Positions 1-12,152 of a DNA stretch of 64,000 nt are shown piece by piece (the first letter of the stretch is position 1; each line of letters opens with the position of its first letter). Source of the stretch: Temnopleurus reevesii (taxonomy: Eukaryota; Echinodermata; Echinoidea; Temnopleuroida; Temnopleuridae); NCBI GenBank assembly GCA_036244855.1, contig BQKZ01002215.1, positions 1 to 64,000 on the forward strand. Direction: 5' to 3'. Made by a program: the position numbers and the translations under genes. A model generated the notes under the pieces. It did no database searches. It was not told the DNA's origin and saw only the letters and a program-made list of their open reading frames with translations.

Positions 1-1583
1 CATATAATACTAAAGAACATGGTTTTTCATTGAAGAAAAATCACATTCTTCCCTCCAAATTCATAATGGTTGAGAGGTCTGTGTTTATAATTATTACCCT
101 ATATTAAATTTCTATTTCCAAAAAGAAAAAAATGTAGTGCTTTATCTGTGAGGATCTCTTTGCAAAATAGCTGAGCAACCATTTTTTTTTTTTTTTTTTT
201 TTTATATAGAGGACTTGAATGAATGCTGTGAGCTGAAAAGACAAAAGATTTGTACAAAGCAAACAACAAGATTTCACAATAGCTAGATGCACACAACAGA
301 AGTTTCCTTCCCTCTTATTCTGCAGATAAATGTTGAATAGGTGTCATACCTGTTCAACAAATAAAACGGGATGCTACTTCCTTTTACATTTGTGAAGCTA
401 ATGTGAAGGCTTGACTGAAGTTGGTTTCTTTGTCCCAATCCTTTTTTTGCAGCTCACAGTGAAAAAAATAGCTAATATTCCTGCCAATGGCGGAGCTGGA
501 AGCTCCTCTCATTGGAAACTTTGTTTCTTAAAAAAGAGGGGGCACTTACCTTTGTGCTGCGGCCAACAATGTCTGATGTATACCGTTTACTTTTGATGAT
601 TTGACGCCTAACTTTCTGCACTCTCTTCTTATACGTCTCTTGCAATGTTAAATGTTGGGTCCTCAACACTCAGTGTTCCATACTGCTTTGATCTAATGCA
701 TAGGAAAGAAAAGATTTGCAGATTGAGAATACAGATCATGACGTTTTTTATCGATAAATAAATCATTTTGAGACTAACAAGAATAATTTGATGAAAAAAA
801 GAACATTCACAACATAATTCAAGAGGCATGCTTACTAATATATCCAAATCATATGCCTACTCTAGACAAACTGAAAGCTTGCCTGACATAGCAACTTAAA
901 CAATGTATGCAAACTGGATTTCAATTGTTACTATCCAGTTTAAGGAATACCATGCAACTCTATTCTTTAACAAGAAACATGTATAAGTATGAATATACTA
1001 GTAAACCCACCTACGCCATAATTGTTACTTAGATAATAAAACTATTCAGAAAATTACCTTTGTAAAAACAAAAATATATTAACGGCGGTACCCTTCGCAT
1101 CCCTATTGATGAAATTCTAAAATCATTTATGAAATACATGTTTATTTCAAAATGAAATGAAGCACAATATGCTCAATTATTTGAATTCCATTGAGAGAAA
1201 TCAGATTCAAAGCTATTTTTAATTCATTCTTATCTAAAGAGCAGCGTGGATCTGCTGTGTATCTATTCCATTCACCAAGGGGTGGTGGGAGTAAATCTCC
1301 GATCTTGAGCCTACAATAATTTCCTTTGCCTCGAGGCTGGTTGGTCTAGTTTCAATTTCATCAGAATTTGTGTCTTTCTCAAAATTGTCCTTTCATTTCC
1401 TCCTTGTCCCCATTCTTACTTGGAGCGTCTCATCCTGTTCTTTCTTTTCAAATTGCACGATGGTTTAGGGTAAAGATGCGGTTGCCATGGCGATACATCT
1501 GAAAGACCCCACCTGGTTCTCATAATAACCATCGCCTGATTAATAGACGAAAACCACAGATGTGCCCATCTCATTATTTGTCT
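1..1583. other. AT-rich sequence without a recognisable gene
   Basis: Only short open frames occur here, and none shows composition, motifs or splice context of a gene. A run of about 22 T at 182-203 is the one clear low-complexity tract; it could be the reversed poly-A of an old retroposed fragment, but I see no recognisable body beside it. Confidence 0.5.
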
Positions 1584-1713
1584 TATCTCGCTCCCGGTGC
1601 TTTTCCTTTCAAATTCTTATATATTTCTACCCACGACTCTTGCCGTTATATTCTTTATCTCGCTCCCGGTACTTTTCCTTTTAAATTCTTCCTATATTTC
1701 TACCCACGGCTCT
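1584..1713 (+). repeat. Tandem duplication of a ~57-bp unit
   Basis: Two copies (about 1584-1640 and 1656-1713) share a pyrimidine-rich segment beginning TATCTCGCTCCCGGT and ending with TTTCTACCCACG. They differ at a few positions and by a small indel. The following sequence is CT-rich. The 60-codon frame across it reflects the duplication rather than a gene. Confidence 0.75.
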
Positions 1714-1904
1714 CACCTTTTTATTCATTTATTTTTGTTTAATTTTTTTCAGCCCTGCTTTCCACTCTAACATCCTTCTATCACGCTCTAGCTCTCCCTT
1801 CCATCTACCTCCAAGTTCTCTCTTTCTCTCTCTCTCTTCCCCTCAACTAGATTTCTTATCAACTCTCAAAAGCAGTTTTAGATATAGGCTACATTTCTTT
1901 TTTT

Positions 1905-2115
1905 TTTCAAGCAATTTGCTTATTCAGATAATCTTTCTTCTATTTCTTCTATTATTCATATGTTATACACTGTTTTCATTTGATTTTCATAGATTGTCAT
2001 TTCAGTCTGCCATACTTTTCTTGAAATTATTTTTGATTTTTTGTGACTCATTGTCAAATTATATTTATGAATCATATTATTTTGTAATATTTCTATTGTT
2101 GCATTTTGAAGAAAA
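1905..2115 (+). repeat. Dispersed repeat, same family as 27231-27475
   Basis: This T-rich stretch aligns by eye with 27231-27440. Shared landmarks in order are CTTCTATTATTCAT, ACACTG, GTCAT, then CAAAT and ATGAATCAT. The second copy ends in a poly-A run after AATAAATGAATTG, so the family is probably the 3' end of a non-LTR retrotransposon. This copy lacks the poly-A tail. Confidence 0.5.
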
Positions 2116-3851
2116 ATCCATGATCCAATCCACCTTCATTTCAATGTGACAGTGACACAAAGAAGCAAGTCAAATCCGGTTGTTTTGAGAAAAATTTGTT
2201 CAAAGATTTTGGTCCGCATTGCTCAATGTATGAAACTCAATTCAAAAAGACATTTTGGTTTCTTTATAAGAAAGATTTGACGCCATTGCGCTTATTAGAA
2301 AGGTCACACTTTCCTGACCATTTTGATTTTAAAAAAATTATTCGCCGAAAATGGAGTTGTGTCTTTAAGTCAATGGACCCTCAATATTTGCTGCAGCACT
2401 TGTTGTTGTTAATTCAGGCAAGGTATGCCTCGTCCTATACAAGTTTGCATTTATTCATTAGGGGAAAATATACCGATATTTCTAATTACCTATCAAATAT
2501 CCAATTTCCTCAAAGCTTACAAAAGTATAAAGGCATGGATATATCAGCTTTGTGAGGGGTCATTTCACAATCCTTACTCGCCCACATAAACAAATCTGCT
2601 AATCCTTTTTTCACCTAACTAAAAGCATCTAAATTTTAGCCCATAATCTATGTACTTTCATACCCTCCAAATAATCTAATAAGACCATACTGTCATTTTA
2701 GTTTTCTTAAGTGTTTTGCAATAAACCTCTTTTAAAAATGGTTTTTATGTATGGTAAAATTAATTTCATTGCTATGGTACTTTTTTTCCATTCCCAATCT
2801 TTAGTAAAGGTGCACTGCCATCGGATAAATAAAAGGCTAAATTGAATAAAAGAATCAATAATCAATTCTTTATGGTAACCAGCGGGCCAATTGGCTGCCA
2901 AATGGTGTAACGGTCACAGGGAGTACTTTTCCTGGTATCCCATTGCAATTTGCTATGCATTTTGGCATGATTGCTACACAAAAGATGATTTTTATAGCAA
3001 CTTTTGCACAAAGAACTGTACAGTAAACTGTTGGAAATGATTCCTCAATGTCTAAAACTGCTAATCAATTGTGAAAACTAAAATTATTCCCTGGGTAAGA
3101 AAAAATTACCTTGTGATGTGGCATTCAAAACTACATGGAAAGACAACTCAAACACTTTCATAACCATAATGAGCATTCCCATATTCTGCGAAAGCTACTA
3201 GCGAGTACTTATAAAGACCTTTCAATTCAGAAAGGGTTAAAAGTTATCTTATATTGATAACAATGCACAATAAGACTTTTCTGATAAGAAAATTTTAATC
3301 AAATGTTTCAAATCTAGTTAAAAGCACATGAATTTCATTCACCATAGGGATCAGTGTATAGTTTTTCAGCCCAAGATACCCCATTAAAAAAAAAATCATA
3401 ATTCGCACACTAGTTTGACATTTTACACTTTCCTTCAAAATAATTAGGCACGTTCAGCATTCTTTTCCTGCTTTGGGCGGTTTTGACAATATTCATTTTC
3501 ATCTTATTACCAATCTCATAAGACTCTGTTCTTTCTAGCTGTCTCCTGTATATTTTACCTTGTACATGAAATTGGGTTTTTACTTTTGAATGAAATAAAA
3601 ATGAAATGAATAAAATTGAAAACAAGATAACACCGGTTTCTGTTGAGCCCATCGCACACCTTACGAACAGCTTACGATTCAATTATTGAAGAATAATTTT
3701 GTCTATCGGTAAAATGTGAACACAGAGAAAATATTTGATCAAGATTCTGAACATATCAAATAATAGTAAATCAAGAAAATTGGGTGATGCAATCTTTCTT
3801 ATCAGAAGAAACATAAAGTTTGCTTCCAGTCATAAGGAAATCGGAACAGTT
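2116..3851. other. No supported gene; one unsupported 119-codon frame
   Basis: The longest open frame here (2196-2555, +) has no recognisable domain, is AT-driven, and lacks evident splice or promoter context. I see no tandem or inverted repeat in the stretch. Confidence 0.4.
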
Positions 3852-3855
3852 TTAA

Positions 3856-4436
3856 AGGTAGAAAACACCATTTGCACACATTACAGTTATGCTTACAACT
3901 TGTTGTGTACCTTAGATATGGCAAAATGATAACCTCTATGAAGTATTTCGATCAAATGTAGTCTATAATATTCAATTCAAATAAAAATCTATTCTCTCAT
4001 AATTCATCTCGACACCAACGGTATCGCGATACTCCTAGCGTATTACGGTACCACACACACACACACAATACGTAAGAGCACATACAGTGCGCACTTCAAT
4101 ACACTGCCACACCATGCGGAATACGCACTGAGAGAGACTCTTGCGCTATTGGTCAACGAGGGGTTAACGGCTGTTTTGAATTTTGAACGCACGGTCCATT
4201 AGTTTGAGGCCCGAATAGAAGAATTATTATTGGAATAACTATACATGCGCCTATCATGACCAATCTTTGTGCTTAATTGATTGGTGATAAGTTCTAACAT
4301 TTAGTACTCTTCAACATAACACAACAATCTTGGAAAGTCAAATTTTAGGTGATAAGTTCTAACATTTAGTACTCTTCAACATAACACAACTATCTTGGAA
4401 AGTCAAATTTTAGGCTGCAAAACAAGTATTCTACCT
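3856..4436 (+). mobile_element. TTAA-flanked MITE, copy 1 (581 bp)
   Basis: The element is bounded by TTAA on both sides (3852-3855 and 4437-4440). Its ends are inverted: AGGTAGAAAAC at the left and TTCTACCT at the right. The same sequence recurs reversed at 13049-13456, with landmarks such as the GGTATCGCGATAC palindrome, the segment AATAATTCTTCTATTCGGGC (read on the other strand) and ACAACTTGTTGTGTACC. This copy also carries a short (CA)n run near 4051 and an internal 66-bp tandem duplication. There is no coding capacity, so it is non-autonomous. In animals TTAA target duplication is characteristic of the piggyBac superfamily, but the terminal bases here are not the usual CCC type, so the assignment is inference. 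Confidence 0.75.
4283..4413 (+). repeat. 66-bp tandem duplication inside MITE copy 1
   Basis: Two adjacent near-identical copies start GGTGATAAGTTCTAACAT and end with AAGTCAAATTTTAG (about 4283-4348 and 4349-4413). The related element at 13049-13456 has one copy, so the duplication arose within this copy or was lost from the other. Confidence 0.85.
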
Positions 4437-4440
4437 TTAA

Positions 4441-5700
4441 GATTATCCACGATTTGAGAATGACTTGTCTCTTCTATCGAGTATAAATTTGATTAATGCT
4501 TTGAAATCATATGTTGAATATTAATATAAGGTTCCAGAACAAGAATCTGGTAGATTATATTTTGTCAAAATGCCATAAAGAATACTACTACAACATATCT
4601 CCTAAATCTGATCATAAGTCAATCATGAGATGAGTGGACGGCTTTAATCTGGTTTCTAGGAAACTAGTATATGATGGAAATAAGAACAGGGCATTACTTG
4701 TCTACGTGAAAGAGAGCAGGTGTATGCAATGGAATGAGATAGCTCAAAAGCCCCAAAGCTTTCATTTCATGTCATCTCTTCCCACTTTCAAACAAATATT
4801 TCTTTTTACAATCTTAAAGACTGCATATGACAATGAAATGAAGCGCAAGAAGCATAAAGAGAGAGACGAATTGACAAACAATAGCATTAAAACACCAGAA
4901 GGGGGGAAAATCACCATGCAATAAAATGCCACAAAGTAAAAGGAGAGAAAATCTAGCATGGTTGGAAATAAGATGATCAGACTTATTCTATTGACAAATC
5001 ATGAATATGTGGCTCAATGACAATGTCAAAAATGCTACGACTTGAAGGACTTATGGAGTGATTTTAAAGGATGCAAAAATATCATCACAAAAAAGGGAAT
5101 AACTTCAGAAAAAATGTTCTTTTGAATTTAGAAATGATTCATTTTTGCTTTTGTCAGTTGAATAAGACTAAAATACCTGAAAAGGAGGGTAAGAGTGGGG
5201 AAAAAATGGCAAAACATAAATCAAGAAGGAAAGAGAGAAAGAATGTGAGAGAATAGGAGAAAGATAAAGGAGATGACAGAGAGCGAATGTATATGCAACA
5301 GTGATAACTAAGTTTCAAGAAAGAATGCAAGGAAATAAGAGAGAGAGAGATGGGGGAGCGAAGATCAGAGGAGAAAATGAAAAGAGATGAGGGATTGCTT
5401 ATGCTTCTATGTGATAATACAAAAATATTGATTCAGCATTGGAGAAAATCTAGCAGGAGAAAGGGGCATGGGGGAAGAGAAGGAGAGAGAGTGGGATAGG
5501 AGAATTGAGAGAAAGTGGATAGCAGACTAAATGCAGACACATCAGGATCACCTGAAAGAGAGAGTAAAACAGAGAAAAGCATAACAATGGAGAGGTGGAT
5601 GGAAAGAGAAATAGAGAGGGAGGTTAGGAACCATTCAGATCTGGTTTTCGAAAGCAGCATCCACTAAATTGGTTTGAAACTGTTTTGGAGGGCCAGTTGT
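4441..5700. other. No gene seen; purine-rich 5060-5660
   Basis: From about 5060 the strand is rich in GA (AGGAGAAAG-type and GAGAGAGAGA runs). Open frames here are Lys/Glu/Arg-rich on + and Ser/Leu-rich on -, as expected of low-complexity DNA. No motif or splice structure suggests a gene. Confidence 0.45.
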
Positions 5701-5759
5701 TTCCCTGATCAGTTTAGAGGACCACAAAGGGAATTTCAAGTCCACCCCACACAAAGTAG

Positions 5760-5945
5760 CTCTGTTTCTGTGATGGTAGCATTGTCTTTATTATTATGTT
5801 CTTTTGTTCAATTGAAAATTTTGAGGTTGTAAAATTTCGTTTTATTTTGGTTGTGGGACTTCAAAGGACAACAACGTTTCAATCACTGATGGGGGCTACT
5901 CTACTGAAATAAAATATATAAATAAATCTTTAAAAAATTGATTCA
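5760..5945 (+). repeat. Possible LINE 3'-end fragment
   Basis: A segment ending GGGGCTACTCTACTGAAATA is followed by an A/T-rich tail of AAATA-type units. This resembles the 3' end of a non-LTR retrotransposon with a simple-repeat tail. No reverse transcriptase sequence is present. The call rests only on tail style. Confidence 0.25.
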
Positions 5946-6422
5946 GCAGGATTCAAATACTCTGAGGGGAATTTTCCTGTGTGGATGTATATTTTTATGT
6001 CCCTGTATCTTACTTAAGCTTCCAAGGTCACTTGAAGGTTAACCACTTTAAGACACTTCGCAAATCTCGAGCATTCAGATTATAGGCTGAATTGGCTCCT
6101 GGTCACAAAAATCCTTGCGAGGTGGATTTCAAAACCAGGAAGGAAGTTGTGACTTTGTGGGCGGTCAGGTTATAATATAACAATAACAATATACAGCACT
6201 TTACCAGTTCCTACCGAAACTGACCAAAGTGCTCACATTATTTTTACCTGGTCATTGGAATCATAGCAAGTCGCCCATAAGGCGCGCACTGCTTAACGAA
6301 CCGCAAGATGGTTGCTTCCTACCGATACTCAAATAGCACTTGGGTGAGGGTGGCTAGTGTGGATAAAATTCTTGCAAAAGAAAAATAGTTCAGACAGGAA
6401 TTGAATCCGGGACCCAAGTGTG

Positions 6423-6724
6423 GAGGCGCTGTAGTGTAGTGGTTCTGACTCTCGCCTTTCAACCAGAGGGTCGTAGGTTCGAATCCCACCTATGGCGTCA
6501 AATTCCTTCAGCAAGAAATTCATCCACATTGTGCTGCACTCAACCCAGGTGAGGTGAATGGGTACCTGGTAGGAATATTTACCTTGAAATGCCAAGTGCG
6601 CTAACAAAGTGGCTGCCGGGCTAAAGCCAGGGTAATAATGCTGCAATTGTAGAGCGCTTAGAGAATTCTAATGAAGAGTTGATAAGCGCTATATAAAAGC
6701 TGTGTATTATTATTATTATTATTA
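6423..6724 (+). mobile_element. tRNA-derived SINE, full length
   Basis: The head resembles a tRNA gene: an A-box-like GTAGTGTAGTGGTTCTGACT and a B-box GGTTCGAATCCC, with an anticodon-loop-like CTTTCAA between. The tRNA-unrelated body includes CTTCAGCAAGAAATTCATCC, CACTCAACCCAGGTGAGGTG and GGGTACCTGG. The tail has GATAAGCGCTATATAAAAGC followed by a TTA-repeat. It is the best complete copy in the window and serves as reference for the others. The head looks closest to tRNA-Glu, but I would not insist on the parent isoacceptor. Confidence 0.9.
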
Positions 6725-6944
6725 GGAAAGTTCAAGGATGTAACTACTAGACCACGACACCTTGAACTAGTTTTTGTTTGACTGGTTTTCATGAAAGTAG
6801 TATAATGCCAGAGATCTGAACGGGGTCTTTGAGATGCGAAAGGAGGATAACAAGGAATGATGAGTATGGAGGAGTAATAAGAGAGGAAGAAGGATTGTTA
6901 TTGTCTTTGGATGTTAGGAGCAGGTGCAAGGTAGAGATATCCAA

Positions 6945-7660
6945 TTCATTAGATAATGTTGGTCACAGGTGCACCTAGAGGGCTGATGGGGACATTAAGG
7001 ATTATGAGGTTCCCAGTTTAAAGGCATATCCAAAGGGTGGATCAGGGGGCCAGTGATCCCCCACACATTTTTTTTGTTTAATTCAGTAGATAATGTTGAT
7101 CACATGTGCAGCTAGAGGGATGATGGGGACATTAAGGATTATGAGGTTCCCAGTTTAAAGGTGGATCCAGAGGGTGGATCCAGAGGGTGGATCCAGGGGG
7201 GCCATGACCTCCCCCCCCCCCCCCCTTGAGGTTTTTCTTTAAGTTCTTTAGATAATGCTGGTCATAGATGCAGCTAAAGGGATGATGGGTGAGAATCCCC
7301 ATTTCATAGGCAGATCCAGGTAATGGTATTTTTGTCTTCATCTTGTTTTTTCTTCACAGGTGCAGATAGAGGGATGGTGGGGACATTAAGAATTATGAGG
7401 TTCCCCATCTCAAAGGCAGATACAGGGACCAAATGGAGCTGTGTCCATTTTCGTCCCCCCCCCTACCTCTGCCAGAGGGATGATGGGGACATTGAAGATT
7501 ATGATGTACCCCATCTCATTGGCCGACCAAGGGGAAAATGGGCATTGACCCCCCTATTGGAAGTTGTCTTAAAAAATATGTTTTTTTTAAGGTGCAGCTA
7601 AAGGGATGATGGGAACATTAAGGATTATGAGCTTCACCATTTGGAAGGCAAATAAAGGGA
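6945..7660 (+). repeat. Tandem array of ~110-150-bp units (about 6 copies)
   Basis: Each unit contains GATGATGGGGACATTAAGGA, TATGAGGTTCCC and a variable G- or C-rich part, then a T-rich spacer. Unit starts fall near 6945, 7085, 7250, 7355, 7465 and 7590. Homopolymer C or G runs disrupt any frame. The array is followed by a CA microsatellite. Confidence 0.85.
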
Positions 7661-7684
7661 CAGAAGAGGGGGTTGACATCCCCA

Positions 7685-7688
<4 letters not shown>

Positions 7689-7725
<37 letters not shown>
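7689..7725 (+). repeat. (CA)n microsatellite
   Basis: About 18 uninterrupted CA dinucleotides follow the tandem array. A C-homopolymer of about 18 bases lies a little downstream (near 7814-7831). Confidence 0.95.
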
Positions 7726-7728
<3 letters not shown>

Positions 7729-8499
7729 GCATGCAAAACTTTTTAATGGATTTTAGATGTTTGCATCATATTCCTATATTTCCTTTTATTTCTTGTTTTT
7801 TACTTTATTATTCCCCCCCCCCCCCCCCCCCCACCCTGGAGGTGAAGGCCCTCTTTTATTTTATCGTTTTTTAATGTTTTATTTCACATTTGTTTTCAAG
7901 CCATTGGCACCCCCTCACAAATCCTGGTTCTACCCCTGTGTCTATAATCTATGTACCATGCATATGCACCTGGGAATTGACCTATTTTACTGCCATATTA
8001 CACGATAACAGAATGAAAATGTAATTCCAACACACAAAAAGAGTGTTAACATCATATAAAATACCTTTTTGATGAAATCCATCATAGGAACATATCCATC
8101 ACACTTGAAGTTGCTCTCACTCTTTCTGTGGAGCCACAGATGAGAACATTAGTTTGCAGACACAGACCATTAGATTTCAGTGTTGCATTTTGTGCAGTGC
8201 GTACATGTATGCAGTGCATGTTACAGATTCTGACATTACAGACTGCATTGACTTATATTGGTAAGGGCTCCATGGTATTTCAGAGAAGTCTCAAGATGTC
8301 CACTTGATTATACTTAATGGACATATAATGGACATGCGGAAAACTGAATCCAAGGGCCTGTAATTGCAGACTAGTAAAACATTTCCATGGACTGACTACA
8401 TATACATATACACTGCACATGGAATGTTCTTAATGTTTGTCATGATCTGCAAAGCTCATTATACTAGGTATTCATTCCATGTGCATCAAGAAGGAGATT

Positions 8500-9255
8500 A
8501 AGGTAAAAAAGATGACACAGATACCAGTATTAAAGAGTGATATGACTTACATAAAACTTACTACGGATATCTGCATATTTCATATTGACCAACTTTTATT
8601 GAAATATTGTATTTCTTTTGCATTATAATGCCATAAATATTGTATTCCACATTAGCCTTGAGGGGATTAAGGTAAAAAAAAAGATGATACAGATACCAGT
8701 CTTAGAGAATTACATATGAATTACAAACAAACTTGCAATGTCCATATCTACTGCAGATAGCTTATGTTTCATATTGTTCAACTTGGTTTCTTATGGAGTA
8801 TAATGCTGGAATTATTCCATGCTGGCATTGAGAATGAAAATAACAAGACTAAAGTAAAAAAAAAAAAAATTATAATAATAATAATAAAAAACATGGTACA
8901 AATACCAGTGTGACATGTGACTTATATCTAGGTCTTTCAATAACAGATTGACGTTGCTAAGAAAAACATATTCCAATAGGAATGAGATTAAGGTAAAAAA
9001 AAGTTTATATGGATGAAAGTCACATGGAGTGACACATGATTTACATACAAATTTGCAATGTCCATATCTACTACAGATAGCTGCAAATTTCAGATTGTTG
9101 TTCTTTCATTGACTGATTGATGTTTCTATTTGAAAGAAGTAATTAAATAGACATATGTAACCTACGCTTGACACATATAAACATATAAAGTCCATATCTA
9201 CTGAATATCTACATATTTCAAACTGCTGATTTTTCATTAAGCATCTGATCTTTTT
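8500..9255 (+). repeat. Diverged tandem array of ~170-bp units (about 5)
   Basis: Recurring blocks in order are GATGACACAGATACCAGT, a GACTTACAT-type segment, GTCCATATCTACTGCAGATA, and a TTTCATATTG block. They appear near 8505, 8681, 8890, 9010 and 9165, with AAGGTAAAAA between. Divergence is high, so the array is old. No coding frame persists across units. Confidence 0.75.
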
Positions 9256-9966
9256 ACACAACACAATCCAAGAAAAACAGAGTAAATCATCGGCTATGAT
9301 CAAATAGCCCTGTAGTGATTGTTGCATATATTGTTTTCAAGATAGTATATGTGTAGTTTTGTACATTTAGCGTGCATGACTAGATATTTTACCATAAATA
9401 TCACAAATCAGTCACTCGAAAGCAATATTGCAAGTTTAGATACATATCTATAATCCAGATGCGGACTTGCCCAGAATTTGTCTATTTTGTTTACATTATT
9501 ACTGGAAAAACAAAGAATTCAAACATTATCTGATTTGTAGAAGACAGGCTAATTATAACTACCCTTAAGAACTATTTCCCTGAATCAGTTAATGAAAAAA
9601 TTTCAATTATAACCCTTTAGCTCTCAAGGCACAGAGCGTTCAATCTGCCAAAAGGTAGTAAACTATATAGGATGTGTATCAACACCAATCACGGTCAATA
9701 CGAATACCTAGATGACAAAACATGGCAACTGTTCATGTGCGCTTGAATGATGACATCAAATGTTTTATTAGATAATGAGGCTCGGAGGTAACGATGTATG
9801 TTTGTTGATCTCTCATGAATGTAGAAAAGCTGTTTGTCGTCAATCAAGCTCTCATCTCCATTTGCACGTCGACCTTCATATTGTCTGTTTGGCGCTAGAG
9901 GGACATTAGCTCAATTTCGGGGGTTATTGGGGTTATCAATATCACCTTGTTTGTCTAATTCTGTTT
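9256..9966. other. No gene or repeat recognised
   Basis: AT-rich sequence with short frames only. I see neither tandem nor inverted structure nor a recognisable protein motif. Confidence 0.4.
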
Positions 9967-10271
9967 TATTATGATAATAATAGAAAATAATCTAGGCAAT
10001 TTATATAGCGCACATATCCATTCTGCTATGTGCTTCAGGTGCTTTGCATTATCATTACCCTGGCTTTAACCAAGCGTACACCGCGGCAAGTGCCATTTCA
10101 AGGAATGAATATTCCTGCCAGGTACCTATTCACCTCACCTGGGTTGAGTGCTGTACAATGCGAATGTATTTCTTGCAAAAGGAAATCAACGCCATGGGTG
10201 AAATTCGAACCTGCGACCCTCTGGTTGAAAGGCGAGGGTCAGAACCACTACACCATGGCGTCTCCACACTA
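9967..10271 (-). mobile_element. tRNA-derived SINE, reverse orientation
   Basis: Read on the minus strand, the head begins near 10271 with a GACGCCATGGTGTAGTGGTT box, followed by the B-box as GGTTCGAATTTC. The body matches the 6.4-kb SINE (CACTCAACCCAGGTGAGGTG). The tail has GCGCTATATAAATTG near 10000. Two overlapping frames here are reads through the SINE, not genes. Confidence 0.85.
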
Positions 10272-11128
10272 AGTTATGGGATGATACATATCTGATTTTG
10301 TTTTCCTAAAACCAAAGATTTTCAAAATTTATGTCTGTTCAGTTTCTGAGCCAGAAGGGCTTTAACCTGAGAGATTTTAGGCCAAAAAGGGGGATTGGCC
10401 TATGAATTGTTTGAAAGCTCTTCAGGTTTGGTAAATTTTACCCAATCCCATATAATTCCAGGGCGTTTATTATACACATCAAAATATTTTAATCAGATTA
10501 CCTTGGAAAAGCAAAAATGATTTAATGCCTTTCTAGCTCCAAACAGACAATATAACAGATACACCTGCTATTTTTATATTATGTCTTGACATGATTAGGC
10601 TTAACAGTCTACCGGCAGTGCTTTTTGATAACAATGGATAATGAGCATGATTGCTCCATTTTATCTCGGCCCTCTACAGCTCACATGTAGTACAGTCACC
10701 ACCTCGTCAAACGCAATATTTTCCTGTTATTTGACATACACCTATGAAATGAATCTATAATCAGCGAATGCGCACTTTCATCAGAAGAATGCATTGGTGA
10801 ATTGTTCTCTGATAATTTTCCTGTCGACTGATAAAAAAATTAGGTAATTTCTGTCTCCGTTAAGTGTATTTTAAAGCCATTAAGATTAATGAATTTTCGA
10901 CCCTTCGGCAGTCAAATTTTTTAACATAAGATTTCTTTTCGTGATCCTGACCCGTGCAAAAACTGAATTTTATTTTTATCTTCAAATTTCAAAGGAGGAT
11001 GAGTGTGGAAGATAAACAATCAAGAAAAAAGTTAGAGTCGCGAGGGTTTAAAGTGATTTTGAAGGGTTGGAAGTATAACATTTTACCAGGAGTTCACCCG
11101 AAATTCCGTGTGTTTCGATGGTAAAACA
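10272..11128. other. No gene recognised; contains one of two direct repeats
   Basis: CGTGATCCTGACCCGTGCA occurs at about 10940 and again at about 11345, some 405 bp apart. They bracket the hairpin at 11129-11191. Otherwise the region is unremarkable, AT-rich and without convincing frames. Confidence 0.5.
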
Positions 11129-11191
11129 CTTATGGGTCTACCATAGGAGACGGCGCGCGCTTTCCACCGCCTCCTATGGTAGACCCATAAG
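11129..11191. repeat. 63-bp hairpin with a 21-bp perfect stem
   Basis: CTTATGGGTCTACCATAGGA at the left is exactly complementary to the right arm ending TATGGTAGACCCATAAG. Allowing one mismatch the stem extends to about 25 pairs, leaving a ~13-base GC-rich loop. The size suits either a very short foldback element or a small-RNA precursor. The absence of the usual mismatches of a microRNA precursor favours the former. Confidence 0.85.
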
Positions 11192-11916
11192 AGTCTATGA
11201 AGCTAGTGCGTTCGCGATTGCTTGGAACCGGATGACGTCATCACCCGGGTGATACGATTTCTGTAGGCAAATCGCGGCATTAGTTAATCAGAGCGCTGAT
11301 ATCAAAATGAGGTGAGGCGATCTCTGACTTGTCGACAAAATTCCGTGATCCTGACCCGTGCATAATATGAAATTACAAATCTTCTTCACATATCGACACT
11401 CTATTAGTTGCAGGTATTTTTCGAATAAAAAATGGTGAGAGTCAAGTGAGAAATTAGGGGATTTATCTTCCCCGAATATTTTAGTTCGTTTCTGTTCTGA
11501 AGTGAATAATGTTATGCCATAAAGGATGAATTTATATCACTTTATCATAAAAAAAAAATCAAATCCAGATAAAGATTGGACTTTCAACTGCTAGAAAATG
11601 TACATGTTACAAAGGTTTTATATATTTGCGACGGAATAATAAGGGATCGAACACAAGGGTGCATTGCCTAATTAGCTATTCATGGTCGTCTGTTTCGTGA
11701 ATACGTGCCCGTTAAATGGGTGCAAATTGGCGAGTGTTGCGGGTTGATTGTTAAGGCCAAAAACAAATAATTGGTTGCCTCAACAACAAACCCTTGGAAA
11801 ATGGCCTGAAAATTGTCTCATTTTTGCCTTTCTTTCAATTTTCTTAATCTAAAATTCACATTAAATGCAAAAACAGGTAAGAAAAATGATTGCAAAAATC
11901 ACTTTCGAAGTTTTCT
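11192..11916. other. No gene recognised
   Basis: Starts with a CpG-containing stretch (GATGACGTCATCACCCGGGT) and becomes AT-rich. Only short, uncharacteristic frames are present. A GACGTCATC motif resembles a CRE-type site, but nothing ties it to a gene. Confidence 0.35.
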
Positions 11917-12121
11917 TGGCTTTTATGATGATTTTGATTATAAAGATGATCATGCTGATGGCAGTTGCAGGGGTTATGATTGTGATGATAATTGATGGTA
12001 GTAATGATAACAATAAAGGTGATGACGTTGATGATGATGATGATGATGATGATAATGAATATGACGATGATGATGATGAAGGTGATGATAATGAATATGA
12101 TGATGATAATGATGAGATTAG

Positions 12122-12152
<31 letters not shown>

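Noticed and set aside
2196..2555. 119-codon frame on +
   Set aside because: No recognisable domain, no repeat or gene context, AT-biased composition; length is compatible with chance.
6423..6495. Functional tRNA gene
   Set aside because: The A- and B-box words are present, but the cloverleaf is imperfect and the same head is followed by a common body and a TTA tail in six places; it is a SINE.
10030..10295. Two overlapping frames at 10030-10295, and similar frames at 46935-47225 and 6329-6646
   Set aside because: These translate the SINE body and are not protein-coding.
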